Assembly: GCA_025936045.1 (NCBI GenBank)
Contig: JAICUB010000023.1
Location: 46,109-110,108, forward strand
Source of the DNA: Polyangiaceae bacterium
GTDB lineage: Bacteria; Myxococcota_A; Polyangia; Polyangiales; Polyangiaceae
DNA length: 64,000 bases
Direction: 5' to 3'
Positions 32,375 through 40,765 of the stretch are shown here, piece after piece; within the stretch, counting starts at the first letter, position 1; each line of letters begins with the position of its first letter. The position numbers and the translations under genes were made by a program. Below the pieces are notes generated by a model that saw only the letters and a program-made list of their open reading frames with translations, had not been told where the DNA came from and did no database searches.

Positions 32375-33736
32375 CTAAGCGAGGTCGAGCTCCTCGAGCT
32401 TGTTGTAGAGCGTACGCCGGCTCATTTTGAGCAGGCGCGCGGCCTGGGTGCGATTGTTCCCCGAAAGCGCGAGCGCGCGCTTTATCTCCTCGCGTTCGGC
32501 GTTACGGCGCACTGCGGCGAGGCCCGCCGCTCCTTCGCGGCCGAGCTCGCGTGGCTCGGGCGCGCGCGCCGCGTCCCGCGCGATTTCGCGCTCGACGTCC
32601 GTACGCGCGACCACGGACCCATCACAGAATACGACGAGCCGCTCCACGAAATTCTCCAGCTGTCGCACGTTGCCCGGCCAGGGCTGCTCCGCGAGCAGCT
32701 CGATCGCGTCGCCGTCGAGCCGGAGCCCCGCACGTCCGTTGGCGTCGGCCGAGCGCGCCGCGAAGTGGAGCGCAAGGCCTCGCACGTCCTCCGCACGCTC
32801 GCGTAGCGGCGGGACGTCGAGCGGCAACACGGTCAGGCGGTAGAAGAGATCCTCGCGAAACGCCCCGCGTTGAACGAGCGTCTCGAGGCTGCGGTTGGTC
32901 GCGGCGATGAAGCGGACGTCGACCTTGAAGGTGTCCGTCCCGCCGAGCCGCGAGATTTCCCGCTCCTGCAGGATGCGCAGCAATTTGACCTGAACCGCCG
33001 CAGAGTAATCCCCGATTTCGTCGAGCAAGAGCGTGCCGTGCTCGGCGAGCTCGATGCGCCCGGGCTTCTGTTTGTTCGCCCCCGTGAACGCGCCTTTCTC
33101 GTAGCCGAACATCTCGCTCTCGAGCAGGGATTCGGGCACCGCGGCGCAGTTGAGCTTCACGAAGGGACCGTTCTTGCGTGCGCTCGCTTCGTGGATGGCG
33201 CGCGCGACGAGCTCTTTGCCGGTGCCGTTCTCGCCCCGGATGAGCACCGTCGAGGCGCTGCCGGCCGCGCGGCGCATGGCGTCGCGGAGCTCGCGCATGC
33301 AAGGCGCTTCCCCGATGAGGACTCGGGTGTCGAACGGCGGCGGCGGCGGGTCGTCGCCACGACGCGCGACGAGCAACGCGCGCTCGACGAGCGCGAGCAC
33401 TTCCTCGCGCTCGAACGGCTTGAGCAAGAATTCGAACGCACCCTTGCGGGTGGCTTCGACGGCGAGCGGGACCGTGCCGTGCGCGGTCAGCACGATGACG
33501 GGCACGTCGGGCCAAGTCTTGAGCGAGCGCTCCAGGAGCTCGATGCCGTCCATGCCGGGCATGCGCACGTCCGTCACCACCACGTCGACCGAGCCCGCTT
33601 GGAGCAACGTGAGCGCCGCGGCCCCGCCGGGCGCTTCGACCGTCTCGATGCCGGCTTGGTGCAGCAGCGCCGAGAGCACGGTGCGCACCGCCGCATCGTC
33701 GTCCACGAGCAACACGCGGGGCTTGGTCCGGCTCAT
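32375..33736 (-). CDS. Sigma-54 response regulator (NtrC family)
   Basis: A 453-residue regulator. The receiver has Asp56 in V-T-D-V-R-M-P, V-L-T-A-H-G and K-P-F. The AAA+ domain has Walker A G-E-N-G-T-G-K-E at 168-175, the sigma-54 contact loop G-A-F-T-G-A at 215-220 and Walker B L-L-L-D-E-I-G. The Fis-type helix-turn-helix is at about 415-450 (N-N-R-T-Q-A-A-R-L-L-K-M-S-R-R-T-L). All key residues are present, so it should activate a sigma-54 promoter when phosphorylated. The ATG overlaps the stop of the histidine kinase gene (4 bp), the expected partner. The target genes are unknown. Confidence 0.95.
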   Translation of the reverse strand: MSRTKPRVLLVDDDAAVRTVLSALLHQAGIETVEAPGGAAALTLLQAGSVDVVVTDVRMPGMDGIELLERSLKTWPDVPVIVLTAHGTVPLAVEATRKGAFEFLLKPFEREEVLALVERALLVARRGDDPPPPPFDTRVLIGEAPCMRELRDAMRRAAGSASTVLIRGENGTGKELVARAIHEASARKNGPFVKLNCAAVPESLLESEMFGYEKGAFTGANKQKPGRIELAEHGTLLLDEIGDYSAAVQVKLLRILQEREISRLGGTDTFKVDVRFIAATNRSLETLVQRGAFREDLFYRLTVLPLDVPPLRERAEDVRGLALHFAARSADANGRAGLRLDGDAIELLAEQPWPGNVRQLENFVERLVVFCDGSVVARTDVEREIARDAARAPEPRELGREGAAGLAAVRRNAEREEIKRALALSGNNRTQAARLLKMSRRTLYNKLEELDLA

Positions 33737-35211
33737 GTCGGCTCCTCGGGTTGCGTGCGGAAGCTCAGCTCGACGGTGGTCCCCCGACCGACGGCGCTCG
33801 TGATGCGCAGCGCTCCGCCGTGCGCTTTGGCGACGCGCTCCGCGAAGCTCAAGCCGAGGCCGGTGCCCTGCGCCTTGGTCGTGAAGAACAAGGCGGCGGC
33901 CTGCTCGAGCTCGCGCGCGTCCATGCCCTTGCCCCGATCCTCGACGCGGAGGAGGACGAGGTCCCTTGGCGCGTCGTAAACGGTCGTGAGCGTGATGGCT
34001 CCGCCGTCCGGCATCGCTTCACCGGCGTTGCGCAGCACGTTCTCGAGCGCGGTGACGACGAGGTCGCGGTCGAGCGGACATTCGGGCACGTCGGGCGCGA
34101 GCTCTGCGGCGAGCGTGACGCCGGGAAGCACGCCGAAATTCTGGAGCGGCAAGAGCTCGGCGACGAGCGTGTTGAGCGAGGTCGTCGCCGGCCGCGGCTC
34201 GACTTTGGCGATACGCTGGTAGTCGCCCACGACGCGCTGCACGCGCTCGATCTGCTGTTCGATCAGCGTCAAGAAAGCGCCGTGGCCGTCGAGCGAACGC
34301 CCGCGCCGGCGCTCTTCGACCAGAAACTCTACGGCGCCCTTGAGCGCGGCCAAGGGGTTCTTGATGTCGTGCGCGAGTTGCTCCGAAAAACGACCCAACA
34401 GAGTAAGCTCCTGGGTGCGCGCCCGGCCCACCGCGGCGACCTGACCGAGCTCCCGCGCCGAAATCACGCCAATGAGTACGAGCACGCAGCCGCCGAGTAC
34501 CCAGGGGCTCGAGCGGGGATCGAGCCAGCGCGTGAGCGCGAGGTGCAGCGCCACCCAGAGCGCGCCGAACAGCAACGCGTAGAGCGCGAGTACCGGCGGC
34601 ACGTCGCCTCCGAGCAGGCGCAAGCGCAGCGTCGCAGTGGCGAACAACACCATGGCCACGAGCGTGCCGATGGCGCCGAGCCGCGGCAGCGGAAAGCTGA
34701 GCTCGTGGTGCCAGAGATCGGTGAGTGCGAAGACGGTGCCGACGAGGATCGCGAGCAGCACGAGGTCCGCCCGAGCGCGCTCGCTTGCGTCCGTCACGCT
34801 GCGGCGATGCCGGACGAGCAAGAGCACCGCGATCAGCATGGCGAGAGGACCGAGCGCGGCGATGGCATACTTCCACCAGAAGCTACCGTTCAAGCCCGAG
34901 CCGATCGAGAAAAACAAGGCGTAACAGCTCACAATCAGCCAGCGCAGGGACCGGGAGCGACCGACGAATACCGCGACGACGTGCAGCGCGAAGGCTGCCA
35001 TCAGGCTCGAAAACAAGCGATCGATCCCATGCCAGACCTCGATCCGTGAAACTTCGTAAGCGAGGCTCGCGAAGTTCCAGCTGAACGCGTCGAAGAACAA
35101 GACGGCAATCAGAACGCCGAGCGGGCTTCGTGAGCGTCGGACGAGCGCGAGCACGCCGAACGCCAGATCGCCGGCGCAAGCGACGACGGTCATCATGCCG
35201 TGCCCATCCAT
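33733..35211 (-). CDS. Membrane histidine kinase (NtrB-like partner)
   Basis: A 492-residue kinase. The N-terminal half has about eight hydrophobic segments (to about residue 255), a 7TM-type membrane sensor with no large periplasmic loop. The dimerisation helix has F-S-E-Q-L-A-H-D-I-K-N-P with His281. The ATPase domain has the N-box L-R-N-A-G-E, D-R-G-K-G-M, and G-T-G-L-G-L-S in the G2 region. It overlaps the regulator start by 4 bp, so the pair is co-translated. Stimulus unknown. Confidence 0.93.
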   Translation of the reverse strand: MDGHGMMTVVACAGDLAFGVLALVRRSRSPLGVLIAVLFFDAFSWNFASLAYEVSRIEVWHGIDRLFSSLMAAFALHVVAVFVGRSRSLRWLIVSCYALFFSIGSGLNGSFWWKYAIAALGPLAMLIAVLLLVRHRRSVTDASERARADLVLLAILVGTVFALTDLWHHELSFPLPRLGAIGTLVAMVLFATATLRLRLLGGDVPPVLALYALLFGALWVALHLALTRWLDPRSSPWVLGGCVLVLIGVISARELGQVAAVGRARTQELTLLGRFSEQLAHDIKNPLAALKGAVEFLVEERRRGRSLDGHGAFLTLIEQQIERVQRVVGDYQRIAKVEPRPATTSLNTLVAELLPLQNFGVLPGVTLAAELAPDVPECPLDRDLVVTALENVLRNAGEAMPDGGAITLTTVYDAPRDLVLLRVEDRGKGMDARELEQAAALFFTTKAQGTGLGLSFAERVAKAHGGALRITSAVGRGTTVELSFRTQPEEPT

Positions 35212-35270
35212 GGCTCCCGAGTATGCGCCGAGAGGCTACTCGGAACCAAGGGTGCTCCCGGGGTCGGGCG

Positions 35271-36422
35271 TCATGGGGACGCCGTCGTGTCCGGGCAGAG
35301 CAGCGCGCGCTGCTCGCGATCCCGCCGCCGTAGCTCGTCGTCGTCCGCGCTCGGATTGAACAGGAACGGTGAGACGCCCGCGCGACCCAGCACGAAAGGC
35401 GAGACGTGAAAGCCGCCGTCGAGACCGTCGCGGGCGTGGCAACCGGCGCAGGTACCACGATCGAACTCGGAGCGAACGTTCGCGTCGACGCCGGGCAGCG
35501 ACCACTCGTGCGCGCCGTAGGCCTGGCCTTGCGCCAGCATGGCAGCCGGCACGAGCTCGGTGCCGTCGAGGACGCGCGGGGCCTGGTCGCGAACCCATGC
35601 AGCGAGCGTCTGGCTCCCGTCGAGATCCGCGCGCGGTGTGTTGCGGAGCCCGCGCACGGCGAGCTCTCCGTCCGCATCGGGTACCAGTTGTCTGAGCTCC
35701 GAGGAGCCCGGATCGAGCTCGATGCTCGCCCGGAGCTGCGACAGCGGAGGTCCGCCGTCGGCCGCGGCAGGCGCCGAGACGAAGCTTTCGACGATGGCCG
35801 CGAGCGCGCGGCTCGCGTCGGCGTTGCTCATCGGAGCCAGGGCGTGCCAGCGTCCCGCCCAGCTCTCGACGCTGCCCTCGAGCGAGTATTCGAAGATGAG
35901 CGTGAGTCCGAAGTCGGGGACCGCCGCGCCGGCTTCGGGCGCGAGGCCCAGCACCACGCGCGCCTCGCCGGCCGGGCTGCGAGCGTCGGGCATCAGCCGA
36001 AGGTCGCCGCGATTCACGACGGCGAGCGCGCGAAATGGAGCGCGGTCCTCCGGGTAGTCGCGCGCGTCACACTGCGCGCAGGTTTCGTCGCAGTGGTTCT
36101 CCGGCGTCGCACGCAGCCAACGACAGAGTACCCCCGCGTCGAGCGCCGCGGCCGCCGCCTCGTTGCCCTCGCTCCGAGCGGCGTCGCGCCAGCGCTCGAG
36201 GCCGCGCGCGAGCCAGCGGCCCGAGCCGGTCGCTCGCAACATCTCGGCCGGCGCCCACGGCAACTCCGTGGGCGCGGCGCTGCTCGGAGCAAGTAGCGCC
36301 GGATCCACGACGAGCAGCTCGCGAAACGGGTCGGTCGTCTCCGCAGCACATGCCCGGTCGATGCCCTGGATCCCACAACCCGCGCACAGGACCGAGAGCA
36401 GCAAGCATTGGCCCGCCTTCAT
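35271..36422 (-). CDS. Lipoprotein with a C-terminal CxxCH c-type heme site
   Basis: A 383-residue lipoprotein from ATG 36422 (M-K-A-G-Q-C-L-L-L), lipobox L-C-A-G-C. The body is Ala/Glu-rich and probably mixed alpha/beta. An early cluster C-D-E-T-C-A-Q-C lies near residue 110. Near the C-terminus, R-G-T-C-A-G-C-H-A-R-D-G is a canonical covalent-heme site (Cys-x-x-Cys-His). A following Met ligand cannot be fixed. The protein may be a single-heme electron carrier or enzyme. The start overlaps the stop of the upstream beta-barrel-like gene by 4 bp, so the two are probably one functional unit. Confidence 0.8.
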   Translation of the reverse strand: MKAGQCLLLSVLCAGCGIQGIDRACAAETTDPFRELLVVDPALLAPSSAAPTELPWAPAEMLRATGSGRWLARGLERWRDAARSEGNEAAAAALDAGVLCRWLRATPENHCDETCAQCDARDYPEDRAPFRALAVVNRGDLRLMPDARSPAGEARVVLGLAPEAGAAVPDFGLTLIFEYSLEGSVESWAGRWHALAPMSNADASRALAAIVESFVSAPAAADGGPPLSQLRASIELDPGSSELRQLVPDADGELAVRGLRNTPRADLDGSQTLAAWVRDQAPRVLDGTELVPAAMLAQGQAYGAHEWSLPGVDANVRSEFDRGTCAGCHARDGLDGGFHVSPFVLGRAGVSPFLFNPSADDDELRRRDREQRALLCPDTTASP

Positions 36423-37111
36423 AGCGTCGTCTCCACGCCGATGAAGGCGATGACAGGCGGCCCGCCCACCCAATCACTCCCCGCCAACCCGAAGTTCGTG
36501 TCGAGGACGAGCGCGCCGTCCACGAACAGGTGCGTCGCGCGGGACAGCCGCAGTGTGGCGAGCGCATTGGCCGTCAGCCACAAGCCGCTGTCGAAATGGT
36601 GGGAGGTGCTCGTCGGGTAAGGGCTAACGACGGTCGAAGGTCTGCCGCGCGTGCCGAACAGAGCGTCTTGCGTCGCGGCCGCGATCGTTCCGCCACCCAA
36701 CGCGACGTCGCCCCAACCGAAGCGCCGCTCGAGCAGCGCCGACGGCCGAACGAGCCACCAGGGCCGACTCGAGGCGCTCGGTGGGTAGTACAGGCCCGAA
36801 GCGATTCCGAGCACCGACCATCGATCCGAAAGGACGAGCTCGGCGCGCGGGCGTAACCCGAACCCGCTCACCTCGGGCGTCGCGCCGGCGAGCACACCGA
36901 CGGCGGCGTGGTCCCCGAGCCCGATGCTGAGCTCGCTCATGATCCAGAAGGGAACCCCCGTGCCGAGTGCGACCGACGCGCGGCCTCCACCCGGAAAGAG
37001 CGCCCCGGTCTCCGCTCGGCGCGCGCCGAGCTCGTCGGTCGTCGCATGCGCCACCCGCGGCGTCCCGCACAGGCACACGACGATCCAGGCTGCCAAGTAC
37101 GCACCTCTCAT
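36419..37111 (-). CDS. Secreted beta-rich (outer-membrane barrel-like) protein
   Basis: A 230-residue protein from ATG 37111, chosen because M-R-G-A-Y-L-A-A-W-I-V-V-C-L-C gives a signal peptide ending A-H-A. A GAGG lies 4-8 nt upstream. The mature part alternates hydrophobic and polar residues with aromatic-ended strands (V-P-F-W-I-M-S-E-L-S-I-G-L, L-Y-Y-P-P-S, P-W-W-L-V-R). Its last residues, F-I-G-V-E-T-T-L, resemble a barrel's final strand. A porin-like surface role is inferred. Its 3' end overlaps the CxxCH lipoprotein gene. Confidence 0.7.
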   Translation of the reverse strand: MRGAYLAAWIVVCLCGTPRVAHATTDELGARRAETGALFPGGGRASVALGTGVPFWIMSELSIGLGDHAAVGVLAGATPEVSGFGLRPRAELVLSDRWSVLGIASGLYYPPSASSRPWWLVRPSALLERRFGWGDVALGGGTIAAATQDALFGTRGRPSTVVSPYPTSTSHHFDSGLWLTANALATLRLSRATHLFVDGALVLDTNFGLAGSDWVGGPPVIAFIGVETTL

Positions 37112-37281
37112 GACCTCGGACTTCCTCGCTGGCGCCCATCGCCGGCGTTCGGCCCTCGAAGAGCACGCGACGTGCCAGGCCGCGTAGCCGCCGGTTTTTC
37201 GAGAAAACGGCCGCGACTCCCGGTGTCCTGTGAGCAAGAGACTGCGCAGCGACTTTACAAATGCGCTGCGCGCAGGAGCCC

Positions 37282-38007
37282 TCAGTTCTTCAGCACCTGG
37301 TCCCCGAGCTCGAGCATGATCGACTCGAGAATCGGCACGGCAGGCGGAGCTTCCGCGTAGCCGAGGCTGCGCTTTTCCCTGCGCGACCCGGAGCCCGAAT
37401 CGACCCCGACTTTGAGAAGCTTCCCCGTCCGCATGTCCACGAGCGAGGCGGACAGCGTGTATTCGATCTCCGTGCTCGCGCTGGTCTTCTTCGTCTCGTG
37501 GCTCCCTACGAGCGACGCTACGATGACGCCCGTCAAGAGCACCATGCCGAGATCCGGATGACTCGACTTGTCTTGGGAGACGTCATGACTCGAGGACACG
37601 CTCTCGGGCCTGAACATCAGCGCGTGATCGGCGCCGGAGAGCTCACGCAGGCGGCGCCAGAGGTCCGCAGGAATGGGCTGGTCCGTGGCGAAGCGCTTCT
37701 CGAGCTCGCCGAGCTCCGCGCTCTTGGCGAGCGGCCCCTGGTCGAAGCACACGACTCTGCCGTCATGCCAGTCTTCCGCCGTACGGCGGCAGGCGCCGGT
37801 ACCCGAAAGCCTACGCGTTTCGTCGCTCAAGATGATGCCCGTGCGGTCGTCGCCGAGCTCGTTCGTGACGGAGAGCGGCACGAACAGCACCTTGGCTCCG
37901 GCGAGCTCATGCTCGTGATAATCGGGCGTTGCTCTAATCTGTGGCCCTCCGCAGCCGACTACCGCGAGGAGCGTCCCACCGAGCCATGAATGTCCCACCT
38001 TTCGCAT
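37282..38007 (-). CDS. Lipoprotein of unknown function
   Basis: A 241-residue lipoprotein: M-R-K-V-G-H-S-W-L-G-G-T-L-L-A with lipobox V-V-G-C-G-G-P-Q. The mature protein has an alternating beta/alpha pattern (K-V-L-F-V-P-L-S-V-T, then H-D-G-R-V-V-C-F-D) and a later hydrophobic stretch M-V-L-L-T-G-V-I-V-A-S-L-V-G. The latter may be a buried strand pair or a membrane contact. The end (P-I-L-E-S-I-M-L-E-L-G-D-Q-V) is helical. It is the first gene of the minus-strand run to 30504 and is divergent from the 38178 gene. Not recognised. Confidence 0.75.
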   Translation of the reverse strand: MRKVGHSWLGGTLLAVVGCGGPQIRATPDYHEHELAGAKVLFVPLSVTNELGDDRTGIILSDETRRLSGTGACRRTAEDWHDGRVVCFDQGPLAKSAELGELEKRFATDQPIPADLWRRLRELSGADHALMFRPESVSSSHDVSQDKSSHPDLGMVLLTGVIVASLVGSHETKKTSASTEIEYTLSASLVDMRTGKLLKVGVDSGSGSRREKRSLGYAEAPPAVPILESIMLELGDQVLKN

Positions 38008-38177
38008 CGGAGCGCGACGCTACACCGACGCTCATTCGTTTCGCTACACCAGGCAAGAGCATCGACACGGGTGCGCGAGCGCTCAGCTCCTCGAAAACTA
38101 CATCGGCACCCCGCACGGAGGCGGAGCCCCTCCGTGGCACAAGCTGCTCGGCACGCGAGTTGCGAGGATTTGCTGCG

Positions 38178-39314
38178 ATGAGCTCACCACTTCGGGCAGC
38201 GCACGGGGGCTTTGCGGCCGTGATTCTCGCCTTTAGCGTCGCTTGCGGCGGCAGCAGCGTGTCGCACACGGGTGCAGGGGGCATGGCCGGCATGTCCGAG
38301 TCGGGCGGGACGGGTGGCACAACCGGCGGCGGGCCGTCGGGGGGCGACGCCGGTACCGTTACCGGCGGCGCGACCTCGACCGGCGGAACGGGCGCCGTCG
38401 GAGGCGGAACGGGTGCGAGGGGTGGCACCGGCGCGCTCGGCGGAACGGGCGCGCTCGGTGGAACGGGCGCGCTCGGTGGAACGGGCGCGCTCGGTGGAAC
38501 AGGCGCGCTCGGTGGCTCGTCGGGCAGCGCCGGCAAGTCCGGAAGCGGCGGAAGCGGCGCCGTGTCCGGAAGCGGAGGAACGGGCGGGGACACCTCGTGT
38601 AAGACCGGCAACGCGTGCCTGATGGAAGGGGCGGGGTGCTCCGAGACGGCTTGTTGCTCTTGCATGCACACTTGCAAAAACGGCGTGTGGGGTCAGCCGC
38701 TCTGCCCGCCGTGCTTGCCCCCCTCTTGTCCAATGGGGGTGCCGGTGAACGGGGATGCTTGCAGCACCTGCGATGTGCCGGAGAACGGCTGCAGCTGGGA
38801 CGAGCGTCCCGTGGACGGCCCGCTTTATACCGGCACCTGTGTCGACGACCGCTGGGTGGTGACGGTGCAATCACAGCCTCCCGTCTGCTGCGTCGAGAAC
38901 ATCGACTGTGCGTCGCCGTCCGGCGACTGCAGCACTCCCAATTGCGCCGCCCCCGTGTGCGTCAATCGGACGTGCAAGTGGGCCAACCCCGGCGAGTGCT
39001 GGACCGACAACGAGTGTTCTTCCAACGAGGTGTGCTCGGGAGCGTCGGTATGCGGCTGCGGGGTCAACTGCGGCGCAGCCGATAAGCCCGGCGTGTGCGT
39101 GCCGAGCGCGAGCAACTGCTGCTTGTCGGACGCCGCCTGCGGCAACGGTGGACATTGCACGCAGGGCGTCTGCAAGGAGGCGCTCGGCGACGGCAGCTGC
39201 TGGGTCGACGGCGACTGTGCCCTGAGCGGCTTCTGTGTGAACATGAGCGTCTGCCGCTGCGGCACGAACTGCCTCCAAGGCGACATGCCGGGCTCGTGCG
39301 CTTACCCGCTATGA
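38178..39314 (+). CDS. Gly/Thr-linker lipoprotein with a Cys-rich domain
   Basis: A 378-residue lipoprotein from ATG 38178: signal with lipobox F-S-V-A-C-G-G-S-S. A Gly/Thr/Ser linker follows to about residue 135, including five G-T-G-A-L-G units encoded by near-identical 18-bp repeats. After it comes an about 240-residue region with more than 35 cysteines in clusters such as C-C-S-C, C-P-P-C, C-G-C-G and C-R-C-G. The tail has repeated C-x(5)-C-x(3)-C patterns (A-A-C-G-N-G-G-H-C, D-C-A-L-S-G-F-C), like disulfide-knotted modules of secreted myxobacterial proteins. Function unknown; possibly surface binding. The next reading frame overlaps its stop. Confidence 0.78.
   Translation: MSSPLRAAHGGFAAVILAFSVACGGSSVSHTGAGGMAGMSESGGTGGTTGGGPSGGDAGTVTGGATSTGGTGAVGGGTGARGGTGALGGTGALGGTGALGGTGALGGTGALGGSSGSAGKSGSGGSGAVSGSGGTGGDTSCKTGNACLMEGAGCSETACCSCMHTCKNGVWGQPLCPPCLPPSCPMGVPVNGDACSTCDVPENGCSWDERPVDGPLYTGTCVDDRWVVTVQSQPPVCCVENIDCASPSGDCSTPNCAAPVCVNRTCKWANPGECWTDNECSSNEVCSGASVCGCGVNCGAADKPGVCVPSASNCCLSDAACGNGGHCTQGVCKEALGDGSCWVDGDCALSGFCVNMSVCRCGTNCLQGDMPGSCAYPL
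38424..38513 (+). repeat. Five 18-bp tandem repeats in the linker of the 38178 gene
   Basis: Units of the form GGAACGGGCGCGCTCGGT; the first copy is slightly diverged (starts GGCACC), and others differ by one base. They encode G-T-G-A-L-G hexapeptides. Such in-frame repeats change linker length by slippage, so strain variation is expected. Confidence 0.9.
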
Positions 39315-39415
39315 GCGGCTCGAGAGCGACTGTCCGCGGGCTGGAAGTTTTGCCAAGGTTGGCGCTTGCATTTTTGGCTGCCGGTTGTTCAAAGATGATA
39401 GTTCCGACCTTCTGA
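39311..39415 (+). CDS. 34-residue mini-lipoprotein candidate
   Basis: The ATG at 39311 overlaps the TGA of the upstream lipoprotein gene (ATGA). The frame encodes M-S-G-S-R-A-T-V-R-G-L-E-V, then a hydrophobic core L-A-L-A-F-L-A-A-G-C-S, a complete lipobox (L-A-A-G/C), and only nine mature residues (C-S-K-M-I-V-P-T-F) before TGA. The core includes TTG, CTT, TTT and GTT codons, rarer than usual here. It resembles tiny lysis or release lipoproteins in size class, or a decayed lipoprotein gene remnant. Neither can be decided from sequence alone. Confidence 0.4.
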   Translation: MSGSRATVRGLEVLPRLALAFLAAGCSKMIVPTF

Positions 39416-39476
39416 GTGCGCGTCGTTTCATGACGCCGCACTGGTGACGGGCTCTATTGGCAGGTAAAGTGCGGCC

Positions 39477-40673
39477 GTGTCCGCCCGATTGCTCTCGCAG
39501 TGTTTGCTGACGCTCGGCGCGCTCGTCGCAGGCTGCGACGAGACTGCGATGCAGAGGGATAATTCCCTCGTAGGCGGAAATTATGCCGGGCGTGCTGCGG
39601 GAACCGGCGGCTCATCGAATTCCTCGACTGGAGGAGCGGCCTCGACGGCGCGCGGCGGCATGGCAACGCTCGGCGGAAGCGCTGGGACCGGCCTAATCCC
39701 AAGTACGGGTGGCACCGCGCCAAGCAGTGGCGGGGCTGGCGGGAGTGCCGGAGGGTCTAGCGCAGTCGGCGGCGCGCCTGCCGGCGGTGCTCCCTCGGGC
39801 GGCGGCGCTTCGGGCACGGGCGGGGTGAAGGCGAACGGCGTGGGCGGAGCCGCGGGCACGAACACGGGTGGCGCGACGGCCAGTGGCGGAGCGCCGGGTG
39901 CGGGCGGCGCCCAACCAGGCGGCGCGACCGGAACCGGCGGGGCCGCGCTCGGCGGTCGAGCCGGAAGCGCCGGCGCGGGAGCAGGCATGGCGGGCACGAG
40001 CTCCGTCGAGACCTGTGCGCCGGGCAGTCACTCGAGCGCGGGCAGCCAACACTGTGGGATGAGCGACAGCGGCACCGCGGACGGCAATTACACGTACAAC
40101 ATCTACTCCGACGGCAAAGGCTCCGGGTGCATGACCACCTACGGAATCGACGCCACCTTCAGCGCGACTTGGACCAACGTCGGCGATTGGATCGCTCGCG
40201 TGGGTCTCGGCTTCGACAAAACGAAGACCTACGACAAGATTGGCGTCTTCTCCTCGGACTTTGCGTACACCATGACCGGTGTCACCACGGGCGGTTTCGG
40301 CAACGTGGGCGTCTACGGCTGGTCGGTCAATCCCTTGCACGAATACTACATCATCGAGAATTGGCTCGGTAAAAAGCCGGCGTTCACGGTGGTCGGCAGT
40401 TTCAGTATCGACGGTGAGGGCACGTACGAAATCCAGACCAATCAGCAGAAAAATCAGCCGAACATCACCGGCACGAACGCCGACTTCGTGCAATTTTGGA
40501 GCGTGCGCTCGGAGCCGCGCCAGTGCGGGCACATCTCCGTCTCCAAGCACTTCGATGAGTGGAAGAGCCTCGGCCTCACGCTCGGCAACCTCGAAGAGGC
40601 GCGGATCCTCGTCGAGGCGCAGAACAACAGCGGCAGCATGGATTTCACGACCGCCACCGTGGTCGTCGAATAG
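39477..40673 (+). CDS. GH11 endo-1,4-beta-xylanase-like lipoprotein, second copy
   Basis: A 398-residue protein from GTG 39477. Signal with lipobox L-V-A-G-C (Cys20), a Gly/Ala/Thr linker to about residue 175, then a GH11 domain. G-V-Y-G-W-S-V-N-P-L-H-E-Y-Y-I-I-E carries the expected nucleophile Glu289, followed by the thumb region (R-S-E-P-R-Q-C-G-H-I-S-V-S-K-H-F-D-E-W). L-V-E-A-Q-N-N-S-G-S has the acid/base Glu380. It is closer to canonical GH11 wording than the copy at 14413-15564 and is not a recent duplicate of it. Xylan hydrolysis at the cell surface is likely. It lies 61 bp after the mini-lipoprotein ORF. Confidence 0.88.
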   Translation: MSARLLSQCLLTLGALVAGCDETAMQRDNSLVGGNYAGRAAGTGGSSNSSTGGAASTARGGMATLGGSAGTGLIPSTGGTAPSSGGAGGSAGGSSAVGGAPAGGAPSGGGASGTGGVKANGVGGAAGTNTGGATASGGAPGAGGAQPGGATGTGGAALGGRAGSAGAGAGMAGTSSVETCAPGSHSSAGSQHCGMSDSGTADGNYTYNIYSDGKGSGCMTTYGIDATFSATWTNVGDWIARVGLGFDKTKTYDKIGVFSSDFAYTMTGVTTGGFGNVGVYGWSVNPLHEYYIIENWLGKKPAFTVVGSFSIDGEGTYEIQTNQQKNQPNITGTNADFVQFWSVRSEPRQCGHISVSKHFDEWKSLGLTLGNLEEARILVEAQNNSGSMDFTTATVVVE

Positions 40674-40765
40674 TCGCGGTCGATCAGTGCCCTCGCCACC
40701 CGCCTGAGTACACCGCGCACCGCATCGCACCGCGTCCAGCGCCGCGCGCCCGCGGACGCGCGCGT

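Noticed and set aside
38121..38140. TGGCAC element as a sigma-54 promoter
   Set aside because: The required GC 10 bp downstream of the GG (TTGC element) is not present.
38424..38513. Repeat array considered as CRISPR
   Set aside because: The units are contiguous, have no spacers and encode a Gly-rich linker in frame.
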